From Snowella sp. (GTDB taxonomy: Bacteria > Cyanobacteriota > Cyanobacteriia > Cyanobacteriales > Microcystaceae), in assembly GCA_003249095.1 (NCBI GenBank), contig QBMS01000007.1:1-64000 (forward strand): a stretch of 64,000 nucleotides of DNA. The letters run 5' to 3'. The notes beneath the pieces were generated by a model that was given only the letters and a program-made list of their open reading frames with translations, was not told where the DNA came from and made no database searches. Made by a program: the position numbers and the translations under genes. Position 1 is the first letter of the stretch, and every line of letters begins with the position of its first letter. Shown here piece after piece: positions 9,991 to 20,042 of this stretch.

Positions 9991-11790
9991 ATGTTATTTC
10001 CTATTTTGAGTTTTATGTTAGGAGTTATTCTCCTTGTAATTACTATTCTGATTTATCAGGAATCCCCACTCTTTAAACAGCTACCTCTCGTTAGAAAATT
10101 AGCAAATAGTCTCCTATTTTTAGTGGCAAATAGCTTAATCTCCTTAACAGCAATGCTAGGAATTGCTGGTTATTGGAATGTTTTTAATGCTAGTGATCTA
10201 AAGTTTGTCAGAATTATTTTGTTATTAATTGGCTTGTCGATGAATATCTGGACACTCTTAGACATTTTTGATGAGAATAATTTCCAGGGAAAGTTCAAAA
10301 ATGTGGCAAATCTTGAAAAACTTAGCCTTGTTCTAACGGGATTATCAGCGATAACACTTTTCTCGATTTTTCTAGTTGCATTTTTTGACGGAAATTATGG
10401 AGGAGATGCTTTTATGTACCATGTTCCCTTTGCGGCTAGAATGTGGGGGATTATTTCACCAGACAAATATATCTTTGAATATGCGACGGAACATCGTTAT
10501 TTAGGTTTTCCCCTGTTAGTCCATTGGTTTCAAGGTTTTTTTTGGACTATTTTTAGAAAGCCAGAAGCAACTAACCTAGCCGCTTATTTTAGTTTAATTG
10601 TTCTGATTACCTATCTCAAAAATTATTTAAAGCTTCCTTTTTACTTAGCAACCTTACCCTTGCTTGCCATCCCGATGGTTCATATGCACGCCAGCAAAAG
10701 CTATGTTGACCTATTTGGGAATGTTTTTATTGCAATTTTAATCATTACTCTGTACTTACTTTATAGCAATAAAAAACAACTTGATCGAGTGAATTTAGTA
10801 ATTATTTTTGTAAGTGCGGCGGCGGCGGCGAATTCTAAACATCTACTTGCACCTGTTGTTGCTTTTTTATTAATTTTTGTTATTTATCAAATCGTTAAAA
10901 CTTATTATTTTCGGGTAAAAAATCTACAACAAAAACGTTTAAATTTAGTCAAAATAATTTTGATAGGCGGTTTTGCTTGTATACTGATTTTTGCTACCCA
11001 CGTTAAAAACACTATTTTGCATCAAAATCCCTTTTATCCTGTGGAAGTAAGTGTTCTGGGTCATGTGCTGAATCACACGGAACCTCAATCTAATTACATG
11101 AATCCAGAACTAAGAAAACTTTTACCGCCCGTACGCTGGTTGAAGTCTGCTTTAGAAATCGATGCTTTTGATAAACGTCGGCCTTGGCCTTGGACTGTTG
11201 CAATGGATTTTGTGCCTTTGGAAGATGCGAAGTACGGGATTGGTGGTTATTTTGGGGGTTATTTCGTTTTTAATGTTGTTCTTTTTATCTATCTTTGCTG
11301 GAGACATAAAACCTATGAAACAAAAGTCGCGATCACTGTAATGATCATTATGACTTTGATGACCTGGGCCTTACCCCAATCCTATGAATTAAGGTTTTAT
11401 ATGTATTGGATGATTGTTTTTGTTTCTCTGAACTCTTATTTGTTATGTGAATATAATAAGTTAAACAAAAAAAGTATTATTAAACCCCAATATTTCGCAT
11501 TAATCGCAATAGTTTTTATGCTCATTTTCATTGATAAAACAGGAAAATTTTTTACCGTTCCACAATTTCAATCCCTCGCTAACCAGATAGAAAAGGCAGG
11601 ATGGATAGAACCCAAAATTATTAATCAATTTAAAGAGGGAGATAAAATTTGCCTTGTGGGAAAATCTCCCCACTCTTTTTTATACAATGCCTATTTTCAT
11701 CCTCCTCATAATTATTCTTTAAAGTCTGAATTTGTAGTGAGTAAAGAATTTACAATAGAGCAGTGCGAAAATCGCAAAATTATTCAATAA
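9991..11790 (+). CDS. Polytopic membrane protein, GT-C-like (599 aa)
   Basis: Many TM helices, GGDAFMYHVPFAARMWGI motif in first large loop. Confidence 0.65.
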   Translation: MLFPILSFMLGVILLVITILIYQESPLFKQLPLVRKLANSLLFLVANSLISLTAMLGIAGYWNVFNASDLKFVRIILLLIGLSMNIWTLLDIFDENNFQGKFKNVANLEKLSLVLTGLSAITLFSIFLVAFFDGNYGGDAFMYHVPFAARMWGIISPDKYIFEYATEHRYLGFPLLVHWFQGFFWTIFRKPEATNLAAYFSLIVLITYLKNYLKLPFYLATLPLLAIPMVHMHASKSYVDLFGNVFIAILIITLYLLYSNKKQLDRVNLVIIFVSAAAAANSKHLLAPVVAFLLIFVIYQIVKTYYFRVKNLQQKRLNLVKIILIGGFACILIFATHVKNTILHQNPFYPVEVSVLGHVLNHTEPQSNYMNPELRKLLPPVRWLKSALEIDAFDKRRPWPWTVAMDFVPLEDAKYGIGGYFGGYFVFNVVLFIYLCWRHKTYETKVAITVMIIMTLMTWALPQSYELRFYMYWMIVFVSLNSYLLCEYNKLNKKSIIKPQYFALIAIVFMLIFIDKTGKFFTVPQFQSLANQIEKAGWIEPKIINQFKEGDKICLVGKSPHSFLYNAYFHPPHNYSLKSEFVVSKEFTIEQCENRKIIQ

Positions 11791-11819
11791 ATTTCCCTTG
11801 CTAATTATTGAATAATTTT
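11776..11819. terminator. Bidirectional AT-rich hairpin between convergent genes
   Basis: Perfect 15-bp inverted repeat AAAATTATTCAATAA - 14 nt - TTATTGAATAATTTT spanning both stop codons. Confidence 0.6.
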
Positions 11820-13600
11820 CAGTAAAGTTGATAGATAAAAAGGATTTGATTACTGCTAAAAATAGGGATATTTTTCTGAAGAAAATTTAAGTTATTTAAA
11901 GCAATCTTATTTTCCTTAGATTCCCTAACTAGCTGTTGCATAACTTCACTGTCGATTAACAAGTATTTATACTTTGATTCATTAATCAGTGACTTGAACG
12001 GATCGAATAAAGGCGTATTATAATAGGTTTCCATCTCCAGGGGATAATTGAATTTTTTACTAAAAGTTTCTAAATATTCATTCACTCCACCAAAAACAGA
12101 AAAAGTTCTTCCGATTAGAATATTATCATTTTTGGAGGGTAATCGTTTTTCAGTAATTAAATATTCAGCAACCCTTAAATGTTCTTGACCCCAATTCAGG
12201 GTTGAATCATTAGTAAATTGCCATTTATCTTTTGTCCAAAAAAAGTTAACATAACTCAGAGATTGGGAGACTCCTGCAATGCCAAAAACAATATACAAAG
12301 TCAAACAAAAGCTTAAGAATAATTTCTGTGGTTTCGTTTTAATCACGACAGTCGCGATCGCGAGTAAGGTATAAATAAAAATCAACACGGGATAAAAGTG
12401 TCGATACCCGATGACAAAACGGCTACTTCTCGCCAGGAAAAAATATAAAACGGGATAAATACTTAGCAAAAATCCTAAAGCAACGATTAAAATCATCTGT
12501 TGCGATCGCATTGCTTTAGAGAGTTTAGTCAGAGTATTCTGTTTTTTTATGCTTGTGAAGAGTGTTTTGAGTAAAACTACAATCAAAAAAATTGCCAGTA
12601 GGAATAATGCTGGATTTTCCTTATACCAAAAAATCCTACTAACATATTCTCCATAGTTAATGGGAATAAAATTACCATTCCAAAAAGGTTCTTTAACAAT
12701 ATCAACCACCATACTTCTTGTTTTTAATGCCCCTTGAAAAAAACGACCGACATTAGCAAAAAAAGACTGGTTAGGAAAACTGCCAAAGGCGTAATGATAT
12801 AAAATGGCAATAAAGATCGGTTGTATCAATAAACTCAGTCCACCGAGAAGACCAAAGCGGGAAAGAAATTTAAAATCGCCTTTTTTATAAAGATAAAATG
12901 CCGTTAACCCATAGGTAATAATCACAATCGGCAGTAAAATTAGATTGCTAAATTTAACATTAATGGCACAAAATAAAAATAATGTAATAGTAGAAAATTG
13001 AAAAATCAATCCCTTATTAGACCATTGATCAAGAAAAGCGATCGTCATGGCGAGGGAAAGAACCGTGAGTAGGGCAAAAATTGATGTACTGGAATCAAAA
13101 GTAATTAAAAAATCATGACTATAAAAGCTAGGAGAAAAGATAAATAAAATTGCTAGGGTAATCGAAATTCTAGAACGGATTTTTTTAATAATGTATGTAT
13201 AGGTAAATAACCAAAATAATAAGGCACTATTACACAGTAGGTAGGTGAACCTAGAGACAAAGATGATTTTTTCAAAGTCGGGCGGAGAAGCTTTGAGAAA
13301 CCTCAAACCCATTTCGTAGGGAGCTAAATTAACCTGTAGATGATTTAAAGGATTAATCTCAGGAAGGGTAACGGGATGATTGGGAAAAGTAAAGGATAAT
13401 ACGAGAGAATTAAGAACTTTTAGGAGTAAGGGATGTTCCAGATTGTATCCTAATCCTTTTTGATAAAAATAAGCCGTTCCAATATAGGCTGGTTCATCGG
13501 AAGTTAAAGCATTCGTACTGATAAGATAACAGCCCAAAATAAAGTAGGTTATGATTAATAAACTAAAAAATAGTGGCTCAAAAGATTTTATTAATTTCAT
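11819..13600 (-). CDS. ArnT/GT39-like polytopic membrane glycosyltransferase
   Basis: TSDEPAYIGTAYFYQKGLGYNLEHPLLLKVLNSL and multiple TM helices; GT-C acidic motif in loop 1. Confidence 0.65.
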   Translation of the reverse strand: MKLIKSFEPLFFSLLIITYFILGCYLISTNALTSDEPAYIGTAYFYQKGLGYNLEHPLLLKVLNSLVLSFTFPNHPVTLPEINPLNHLQVNLAPYEMGLRFLKASPPDFEKIIFVSRFTYLLCNSALLFWLFTYTYIIKKIRSRISITLAILFIFSPSFYSHDFLITFDSSTSIFALLTVLSLAMTIAFLDQWSNKGLIFQFSTITLFLFCAINVKFSNLILLPIVIITYGLTAFYLYKKGDFKFLSRFGLLGGLSLLIQPIFIAILYHYAFGSFPNQSFFANVGRFFQGALKTRSMVVDIVKEPFWNGNFIPINYGEYVSRIFWYKENPALFLLAIFLIVVLLKTLFTSIKKQNTLTKLSKAMRSQQMILIVALGFLLSIYPVLYFFLARSSRFVIGYRHFYPVLIFIYTLLAIATVVIKTKPQKLFLSFCLTLYIVFGIAGVSQSLSYVNFFWTKDKWQFTNDSTLNWGQEHLRVAEYLITEKRLPSKNDNILIGRTFSVFGGVNEYLETFSKKFNYPLEMETYYNTPLFDPFKSLINESKYKYLLIDSEVMQQLVRESKENKIALNNLNFLQKNIPIFSSNQILFIYQLY

Positions 13601-13704
13601 TGTTCTAACTATTATAATTTTATCAATTTATCACAGGTTAAGCTAAAAAATTAATCAAGTTATAGTGGCATTTACATAAATAAAGTATTCTCGATTTTTA
13701 TAAA

Positions 13705-13724
13705 CAAGGGGTTTAAACCCCTTG
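13705..13724. repeat. Palindromic dispersed repeat, family A (CAAGGGGTTTAAACCCCTTG)
   Basis: Perfect 20-bp palindrome; related to 45903-45922 and 62249-62264; lies downstream of the 13760-16207 gene. Confidence 0.7.
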
Positions 13725-13759
13725 CCTGTCTTTTATTAAATTGCACAGAGAGTTATCAT

Positions 13760-16207
13760 TTAGAGGATTTGAGTCATTTTCTTCTGTTCATTATTTTTTA
13801 AGACTGTTTTATTTAAAATAGCCATCAAAATAATTCCTAGCCAACCTAAAAAACTAACCCAATTAGCCCAGGTGAGTCCGACAAATTTAACTTGAATTTG
13901 ATATTGACCTGGGGTTAATTTTAGTCCAAGAAGGTTAAAGTCACGATAGTTTACAGGGAATCCTTCAAAGCGTTTATTATTGACCCATATTTTTAACATC
14001 CGAGGATAGTAAAGAATGGGTAATTGGGCAATGCCTGTGCCATTTTGGACGGTTATATCACAAGAAGTAATACTGCCTTTTTGCTGGCACATTTTTTGGG
14101 TTTCTTGTACAGAAGTTACTGTATTTTCGGGAGATAATCCTTCTAGCCGAAATTGTTTCATACGAATGGAAAGGGGTGTGCCATCTTTGGTTTTTCCTTC
14201 TAGTAAAAATTTTAAACCAAAGGTATTAATTTGGTCTGGACGTTCGACAGTTTCTAAGGGAATTTTAGCGATTAATTCTCTTTGAGTCAGAGGAATTGAT
14301 GCCAAGGTTTTGTCATTCAGTTGAACCAGCAAATTAGCTTTGTCTTCAATATTTTCCATATAAACTTCTCCCCTAAGGAAAAGAACGGGTTTTTCTTGGG
14401 GTTGCCATTTAGGATAATAAGTCTCAGGGCCAAAGATCAAAGCATTATTCACAAAGCTGTCCCATTCGGAATAGCCTGGTATCCATTTATTCGGTAAAAA
14501 ATGTAAATCGGTATTGCCATAGAGAATTTCGGGTTCTTTACGATAAAGGTAATCTAAAGCTCCTGAGTAACGGAATAGGGGTTCTTTCATAACTTCATCA
14601 ACGGTGATGGTTCCCTTCGGAATTGGCAACCAGGGACGAGCAATCATTACAATCACTAAAATACCGAAAATGAGGTGGCGACGATCTAATTTTTGTCGAA
14701 AGATAAATAGGATAGCAAAAGCGGTGAGTAAACTGCCCGTCCACATAACATGGGTGAGAAAGCGGAAGGGGAATTGGGTCACCCATAATTGTCGGGGTAA
14801 TAGTTCCCAGATATTGGCAGGACTCCAGGTGAGTAAAAAAGTAATCAGAAAAATAGTTAATAAAGCTACAAGAGTGGGTTTAGCGGATTGTAAGCGTAAA
14901 CTTAATTTTCTTTGGCAAAAGCTGTAGTAAAGCACTGTCCCCCAGGCAATCAGAAAAATCCATCCGACAGAGGGATGTAAGCCATAGGTGGGAGCAATTC
15001 CTAATTCAGTCGGTTCGGGAGGAAGGGAAGTGGGGGAAAGTAAATTCGCGAGGGGCGTTAACCATCGACTATAGAAGGGATTGCCCTGATCAATCTGTTG
15101 ACGAATCGATAAACTAGCTGATTCTAGGACAACGGGAGCGAGAAAATACAATGCTAATAACCAGCCCCAAATATAGGCGATCGCCAACCGCACTAGATCC
15201 TTTAAAGGAGCTTGGGATAAACGGGAGATAATTAAGATCAAACTAAAAACAAAAATTGTGCTGTAGATAAAAGTAATGACATGGGTTGTCGCCAAGGCAA
15301 ACCAACTCACTGCACTCAGTAATAAGTGATTAATATTCGGTTTTCGATACAGTTTAAAAACATAGAAAAGGACAATTGGTAAAATTCCCTGGGCGATCGC
15401 TTCAGTAAATGCTCCTCTGGCATGAACATTAATCAAAAAATAGGGTGCGGCCATATAGGAAACCCCCGCTAAAATTGCCGCAATGCGATAACGGGTCAGC
15501 CCTAATGCCAAACGATAGATAAAAATTCCCCCTACCCACAAGGCTAACCAGAGCATCATTTTGTAGGCATTGTATGGATTAGTAGGAGTGATAAATTTGT
15601 AGATGATAGCTCCCAGGGTGTAGGGAAGCTGACTATAAAATTGGAAGGATGGATAACGAAAACCAAAATCTTCCAGGGGAGCGACTCGGATGGGAAATTG
15701 ACCTTCTTCTAGAGCCATTTTAGCCTGAATAACATAGGCGAGATGGGAGGTATGATCATTTGTTAAAATTACCCGTGAAGAAGCCATTGGAGCCATTAAG
15801 GAAAAAGCGACAATTCCTAACAACAGACAAACTAATAAAAAACTTCGATTACGATAACAGTAGGATTTTATGATATTGAAAAAAGCTATAATTTTAAGGA
15901 TTTTTAAAATAGTTAATATTTCTTCTCGAAAAACACTGATTAAAAGAATAAAGCTACCAATAAACAAATTACGGCGAATCCCTTGTAAATGATTACCATC
16001 AATTACCGTTTCAATTAATTTTAAATAACCAACAATACCAAGACTGAGGGCTGAACAAAGAAAAATCCAGGCTAACCAGAGTAAAGGTTCTTTTTTATGG
16101 CTTGTTAATGGAGAAAGTTGTTTAAAGAGACCAATTTCTTGATAAAAAAGGTAAAAAATCAGGATTAAAACTAAAGATAGGGCAAGGCTCAGGAGGGGAA
16201 TTACCAT
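13760..16207 (-). CDS. Large membrane protein with PTPS-related (6-pyruvoyl-tetrahydropterin synthase-related) membrane domain
   Basis: ILTNDHTSHLAYVIQAKMALEEGQFPIRVAPLEDFGFRYPSFQFYSQLPYTLGAIIYK; 815 aa, many TM helices. Confidence 0.65.
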   Translation of the reverse strand: MVIPLLSLALSLVLILIFYLFYQEIGLFKQLSPLTSHKKEPLLWLAWIFLCSALSLGIVGYLKLIETVIDGNHLQGIRRNLFIGSFILLISVFREEILTILKILKIIAFFNIIKSYCYRNRSFLLVCLLLGIVAFSLMAPMASSRVILTNDHTSHLAYVIQAKMALEEGQFPIRVAPLEDFGFRYPSFQFYSQLPYTLGAIIYKFITPTNPYNAYKMMLWLALWVGGIFIYRLALGLTRYRIAAILAGVSYMAAPYFLINVHARGAFTEAIAQGILPIVLFYVFKLYRKPNINHLLLSAVSWFALATTHVITFIYSTIFVFSLILIISRLSQAPLKDLVRLAIAYIWGWLLALYFLAPVVLESASLSIRQQIDQGNPFYSRWLTPLANLLSPTSLPPEPTELGIAPTYGLHPSVGWIFLIAWGTVLYYSFCQRKLSLRLQSAKPTLVALLTIFLITFLLTWSPANIWELLPRQLWVTQFPFRFLTHVMWTGSLLTAFAILFIFRQKLDRRHLIFGILVIVMIARPWLPIPKGTITVDEVMKEPLFRYSGALDYLYRKEPEILYGNTDLHFLPNKWIPGYSEWDSFVNNALIFGPETYYPKWQPQEKPVLFLRGEVYMENIEDKANLLVQLNDKTLASIPLTQRELIAKIPLETVERPDQINTFGLKFLLEGKTKDGTPLSIRMKQFRLEGLSPENTVTSVQETQKMCQQKGSITSCDITVQNGTGIAQLPILYYPRMLKIWVNNKRFEGFPVNYRDFNLLGLKLTPGQYQIQVKFVGLTWANWVSFLGWLGIILMAILNKTVLKNNEQKKMTQIL

Positions 16208-16440
16208 AGAAAAATAAAAATAGTCACAGGGTTTGTGAGCATTAAACTATTGATAGAGTTCCCAAAAAATATCAGGGCAATGCTCGGTTCGGGTATCAAT
16301 TAGAATAACTTAAAAAGGGATACGCACTTTTTCATTTCTCTTCCTTTGGTCTTCTCCGTCCATTTGTGACCCTACGGAGTGGCAACAATGATATAGTCAG
16401 GGTGTTTTTGATTGTCTGCCTAATTTTCGGGAATAACCCT

Positions 16441-17352
16441 ATGGAAAAAATACTGAAACAGTTACGCCGTAAGTTATTTGGTCTGGATGAACAGGAAGCC
16501 GCTTTTCTTCGGGCGATCGCCGATACCAATGAACAAATCAGCAACCTGCAAAAATCCTTGGATGACCTGTACCACAATTACAGTCGTACTCTGGTTGAAA
16601 TTACTGGCAAACAACACCCTGACACGAAAATTAGTTGCGTGATTAATGATGTCCCCCTCCAGGTTCCTTTGGGAATTTTGCGCGCCTATGGGCATTGTCT
16701 GCAAATGTGTCCCAAGTCGAGTCTGACCTATTATGTGGAAGACCACTGTGTTAGCTGGTTGTCCCAACAACTTAAGGCAGGAGATATTTTTCTGGATGTG
16801 GGAGCCGCCTATGGGGTGATTAGTTTGCCCATCGCCTCAGTCGTGGGAAATACGGGAAAAGTGTATGCCTTTGAACCCGCTAGACAAACCCGCAATAGCC
16901 TACAAGCATTAATTACGAATAATCATCTGGACAATATCACAGTGGTTCCCAAGGCGATCGCCGATCAGATCGGGACAGCAGAATTTATTGAATACAGCAC
17001 GGATAATCCCTTTTCCTGGGCGGCAGATACTTCCACTTTGGCTCAGGACGTTAACCCCAATCTAGAAAATTATTCCACCTATAGCGTGGAAATCACAACC
17101 ATTGATGAGTTTGTGCAAGAGCAAAATATTAAACCCCAGGCTATCAAAATTGATATTGAAGGCTTTGAGCTTTATTCACTGCATGGAGCGAGCCATACCC
17201 TAAAAACCCTAAAACCTTTCCTTTGTATCGATATTCATGAAGATGTCAAAACCAAACAATCCGCCCTCTTAGGAGTTCAACCCTTACTCGAAAGTTGGGG
17301 CTATGAATGTCACATGGATGAACATACGCTTTTTGCCAGTCCCAAGGGCTAA
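16441..17352 (+). CDS. FkbM family methyltransferase
   Basis: DVGAAYGVISLPIASVVGNTGKVYAFEPAR, IKIDIEGFELYSLHGASHTLKTLKPFLCIDIHED; start MEKILKQLRRKLFG preferred over the track start 16366. Confidence 0.85.
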   Translation: MEKILKQLRRKLFGLDEQEAAFLRAIADTNEQISNLQKSLDDLYHNYSRTLVEITGKQHPDTKISCVINDVPLQVPLGILRAYGHCLQMCPKSSLTYYVEDHCVSWLSQQLKAGDIFLDVGAAYGVISLPIASVVGNTGKVYAFEPARQTRNSLQALITNNHLDNITVVPKAIADQIGTAEFIEYSTDNPFSWAADTSTLAQDVNPNLENYSTYSVEITTIDEFVQEQNIKPQAIKIDIEGFELYSLHGASHTLKTLKPFLCIDIHEDVKTKQSALLGVQPLLESWGYECHMDEHTLFASPKG

Positions 17353-17360
17353 GAAAAAAC

Positions 17361-17411
17361 GCGATCGCAAAGCGGCACTGCGTGATCGCAAAGCGGCACT
17401 GCGTGATCGCG
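17361..17411. repeat. Tandem HIP1-containing repeat, 21-bp unit GATCGCAAAGCGGCACTGCGT x about 2.4
   Basis: Direct reading of 17361-17411. Confidence 0.9.
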
Positions 17412-17448
17412 ACTATCCTCGTAGTAAACATCACTAACTTTTTTCCCT

Positions 17449-18654
17449 ATGACGACTCTCCCCCTAAGCTGGACAGAACTAGAAGCTCTCACCGACTTTG
17501 CGATTGACCCCATCAACGGACAAACCAATTCCCAAGCCCGATTACGTTTATTTGGTCGCCCCGAATCCGAAGTGCGAGTGACACTCTACCGCGATCACCA
17601 TGCCTGGTGTCCCTACTGTCAAAAAATCTGGTTGTGGTTAGAGGAAAAACAAATTCCCTACCGCATCGAAAAAGTGACCATGTTTTGTTATGGGGAAAAG
17701 GAAAAATGGTACAAACGCAAAGTGCCTTCGGGAATGTTACCCGCCATTGAACTAAATGGACGCATTATCACCGAAAGCGATGATATTTTGATCGCCCTAG
17801 AACGGGAATTTGGAGTCCTAGTTTGGGGCATGGAAAATCCCAAGGTGATTCCCCTGCGCCGACTGGAAAGATTATTGTTTCGTGCCTGGTGTTCCTGGCT
17901 TTGTTATCCTGCCCGATCTAAGCAAGAAGAGCAAAATAATCGTAAACAATTTGCGGCGATCGCGGCCCAAGTAGAAGAAGCCCTAGCCCAAACGACAGGT
18001 GCTTACTTTTTAGAAGAATTCAGTACCGTTGATGTGATTTTCACTCCCTACGTCGAACGGATGAATGCCAGTCTTTTTTACTACAAAGGGTATTCGCTAC
18101 GGGAAGAAAATCCCCACTTTTCGGCGTGGTTTGATGCAATGGAGAGCCGTCCGATCTACCGAGGAACCCAGAGCGATTTTCATACCCATGTCCATGACTT
18201 ACCGCCCCAGATGGGAGGTTGTTGGGAAAATGGTGAAACTCAAATGTTAATCAATAAATCACGGGTCGATCATGGCCCCTGGTTCGGACTACCCGATGTC
18301 ACCTATCCAGAGCCAGAAAATTCCCGTGCTGAAGCTCTCCAACGAGTGATTAAACACCATGTCAATATTATTCGAGTCAATCCCGCCGATAATGAGCTAT
18401 TTGATCAAGCTCTGCGTTGTGCCTTAACTCACCTGATCACAGGCGAAATTTGTCAGCCCCCATCGGGTTCGGATTCTGCTCTGCGTTATCTGCGCGATCG
18501 CATTAGTGTACCAAGGGATATGTCGATCTATGCCGCCAAACGTCTGCGAGAATCCCTAGAATTCACGGCTAACCTAGTGGGAAATGCCCAGGGAGCCGCG
18601 ATCTCACTGAAGCACCGAAGAGATCAAGATCCCGCTAATTTCGTCAAGATTTAA
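17449..18654 (+). CDS. Glutathione S-transferase family protein
   Basis: [42 protein letters not shown]; 401 aa. Confidence 0.8.
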   Translation: MTTLPLSWTELEALTDFAIDPINGQTNSQARLRLFGRPESEVRVTLYRDHHAWCPYCQKIWLWLEEKQIPYRIEKVTMFCYGEKEKWYKRKVPSGMLPAIELNGRIITESDDILIALEREFGVLVWGMENPKVIPLRRLERLLFRAWCSWLCYPARSKQEEQNNRKQFAAIAAQVEEALAQTTGAYFLEEFSTVDVIFTPYVERMNASLFYYKGYSLREENPHFSAWFDAMESRPIYRGTQSDFHTHVHDLPPQMGGCWENGETQMLINKSRVDHGPWFGLPDVTYPEPENSRAEALQRVIKHHVNIIRVNPADNELFDQALRCALTHLITGEICQPPSGSDSALRYLRDRISVPRDMSIYAAKRLRESLEFTANLVGNAQGAAISLKHRRDQDPANFVKI

Positions 18655-18690
18655 GACGTTGACCACACTTTACCAATAAATATCGTATAG

Positions 18691-18777
18691 GGTAGGGACA
18701 TAATATATTATGTCCTCAAATTTTATCTGTAATCCCAACGCGATCGGCTATAAAATCGAATATTTTTAGTGATTAAT
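18691..18777. repeat. Palindromic dispersed repeat, family B (GGACATAATATATTATGTCC core)
   Basis: Core perfect palindrome 18696-18715; flanks align with 34271-34370. Confidence 0.7.
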
Positions 18778-18782
18778 GAATT

Positions 18783-20042
18783 ATGTTTACCACTATCCGT
18801 CATGGTTTAAATCAATTTTTAAACAAGTCACGAACCATCAAAAATGAACCCTTAAATAAGGTTAGTTTGATTGTGGTCATTCTTGTTGATATTTTTATCT
18901 TAGTCAATGTTTTTACAGGATTAAATGATATTAGCCAATGGCCCATCAGTCCTTCCCAAAGCTATCCCTGTTATGACCAATGGCAGAGTTATCAGAATCA
19001 AGTAAATTCTAATAAAAATTTTGACATACTCCGACAGGCAATTTCTGTTAATAGGGATAGAAACAATAGTTTAGAGGCAATTTTTCGGGAAGGAGAAAAA
19101 GGTCATCTAGGAAAGGTTAATGAAGTTTGTTTAACCTATGCTCAATCCCAAGACAAGGTTAATCATTCCGATAATCAAAAAATTATTTCTAGCATTGATC
19201 AAACGAATCTTAAAATCAATAATCTCGAACAAACTAATCAAACCATTCGATCGCAATATGATTCTACCCTTTTAGAAAAAATTGCGGGTCAAACACCCGA
19301 TAAATCCATTAATCAAACCAGTGCAGAAAAAGCAAAACAACAACTCGCTGAAAATAATCTCCAAATTACTGTCCTTCAACAAGAAGTTAAAAATTTAAAA
19401 CAGCAACTTTTAAATAAACCTGAAAGTATTAATTTTATTAATTTTCTCAATGAAAAAGATTCTTTTGAAACAGTTCAAAAAGGTCATGCCAACGCAGCCT
19501 TTTGGTATCCCAGTATTCAGTTCTTTTTTCAAGCCATTTTCCTAGTTCCCCTAATTGCGATCGCGCTTTTAGTACATAATTTTGCCCAAGGTAAAGGCTA
19601 CGGATTAATTGCCCTGATCAGTTGGCATCTGTTGGTTATTTTCCTCATTCCGCTTGTTTTAAAAGTCTTTGAATTTCTGCAAATTGGCTTTATTTTCAAA
19701 CTGCTTTTTGACTTTATCCAAAAGGTCTTTGGCGGGTTACTCTTTCTGATTAGCTATCTTTATATTTTGGTGATTCCCCTCATTGGTTTTGGGATTATTA
19801 AATTTTTTCAAACAATTATTTTCAATTCCAAGGGTCAGGCCACTAATCGATTTCAAAAGTCCCGTTGTATCCATTGTGCCAAGAAGATTCGTCCTCAAGA
19901 TGCCCACTGTCCCCATTGCGGTGAATATCAATATGTGGAATGTGGAAATTGTCATGAACTGACCTATAAACATTTGCCTTATTGTAAACATTGTGGCACA
20001 TCTCAATCAGTCGTTTTTTCGGCAACATCTGAGGCCGAATAA
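18783..20042 (+). CDS. Coiled-coil, multi-TM membrane protein with C-terminal double zinc ribbon
   Basis: CIHCAKKIRPQDAHCPHCGEYQYVECGNCHELTYKHLPYCKHCG. Confidence 0.75.
   Translation: MFTTIRHGLNQFLNKSRTIKNEPLNKVSLIVVILVDIFILVNVFTGLNDISQWPISPSQSYPCYDQWQSYQNQVNSNKNFDILRQAISVNRDRNNSLEAIFREGEKGHLGKVNEVCLTYAQSQDKVNHSDNQKIISSIDQTNLKINNLEQTNQTIRSQYDSTLLEKIAGQTPDKSINQTSAEKAKQQLAENNLQITVLQQEVKNLKQQLLNKPESINFINFLNEKDSFETVQKGHANAAFWYPSIQFFFQAIFLVPLIAIALLVHNFAQGKGYGLIALISWHLLVIFLIPLVLKVFEFLQIGFIFKLLFDFIQKVFGGLLFLISYLYILVIPLIGFGIIKFFQTIIFNSKGQATNRFQKSRCIHCAKKIRPQDAHCPHCGEYQYVECGNCHELTYKHLPYCKHCGTSQSVVFSATSEAE

Noticed and set aside
10816-10830. (GCG)5 triplet run in the 599-aa membrane protein gene
   Set aside because: Encodes an in-frame Ala run in a TM segment; too short to argue for phase variation.
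14016-14927. Plus-strand ORFs of 89 and 107 aa
   Set aside because: Antisense to the 815-aa membrane protein; no motif support.
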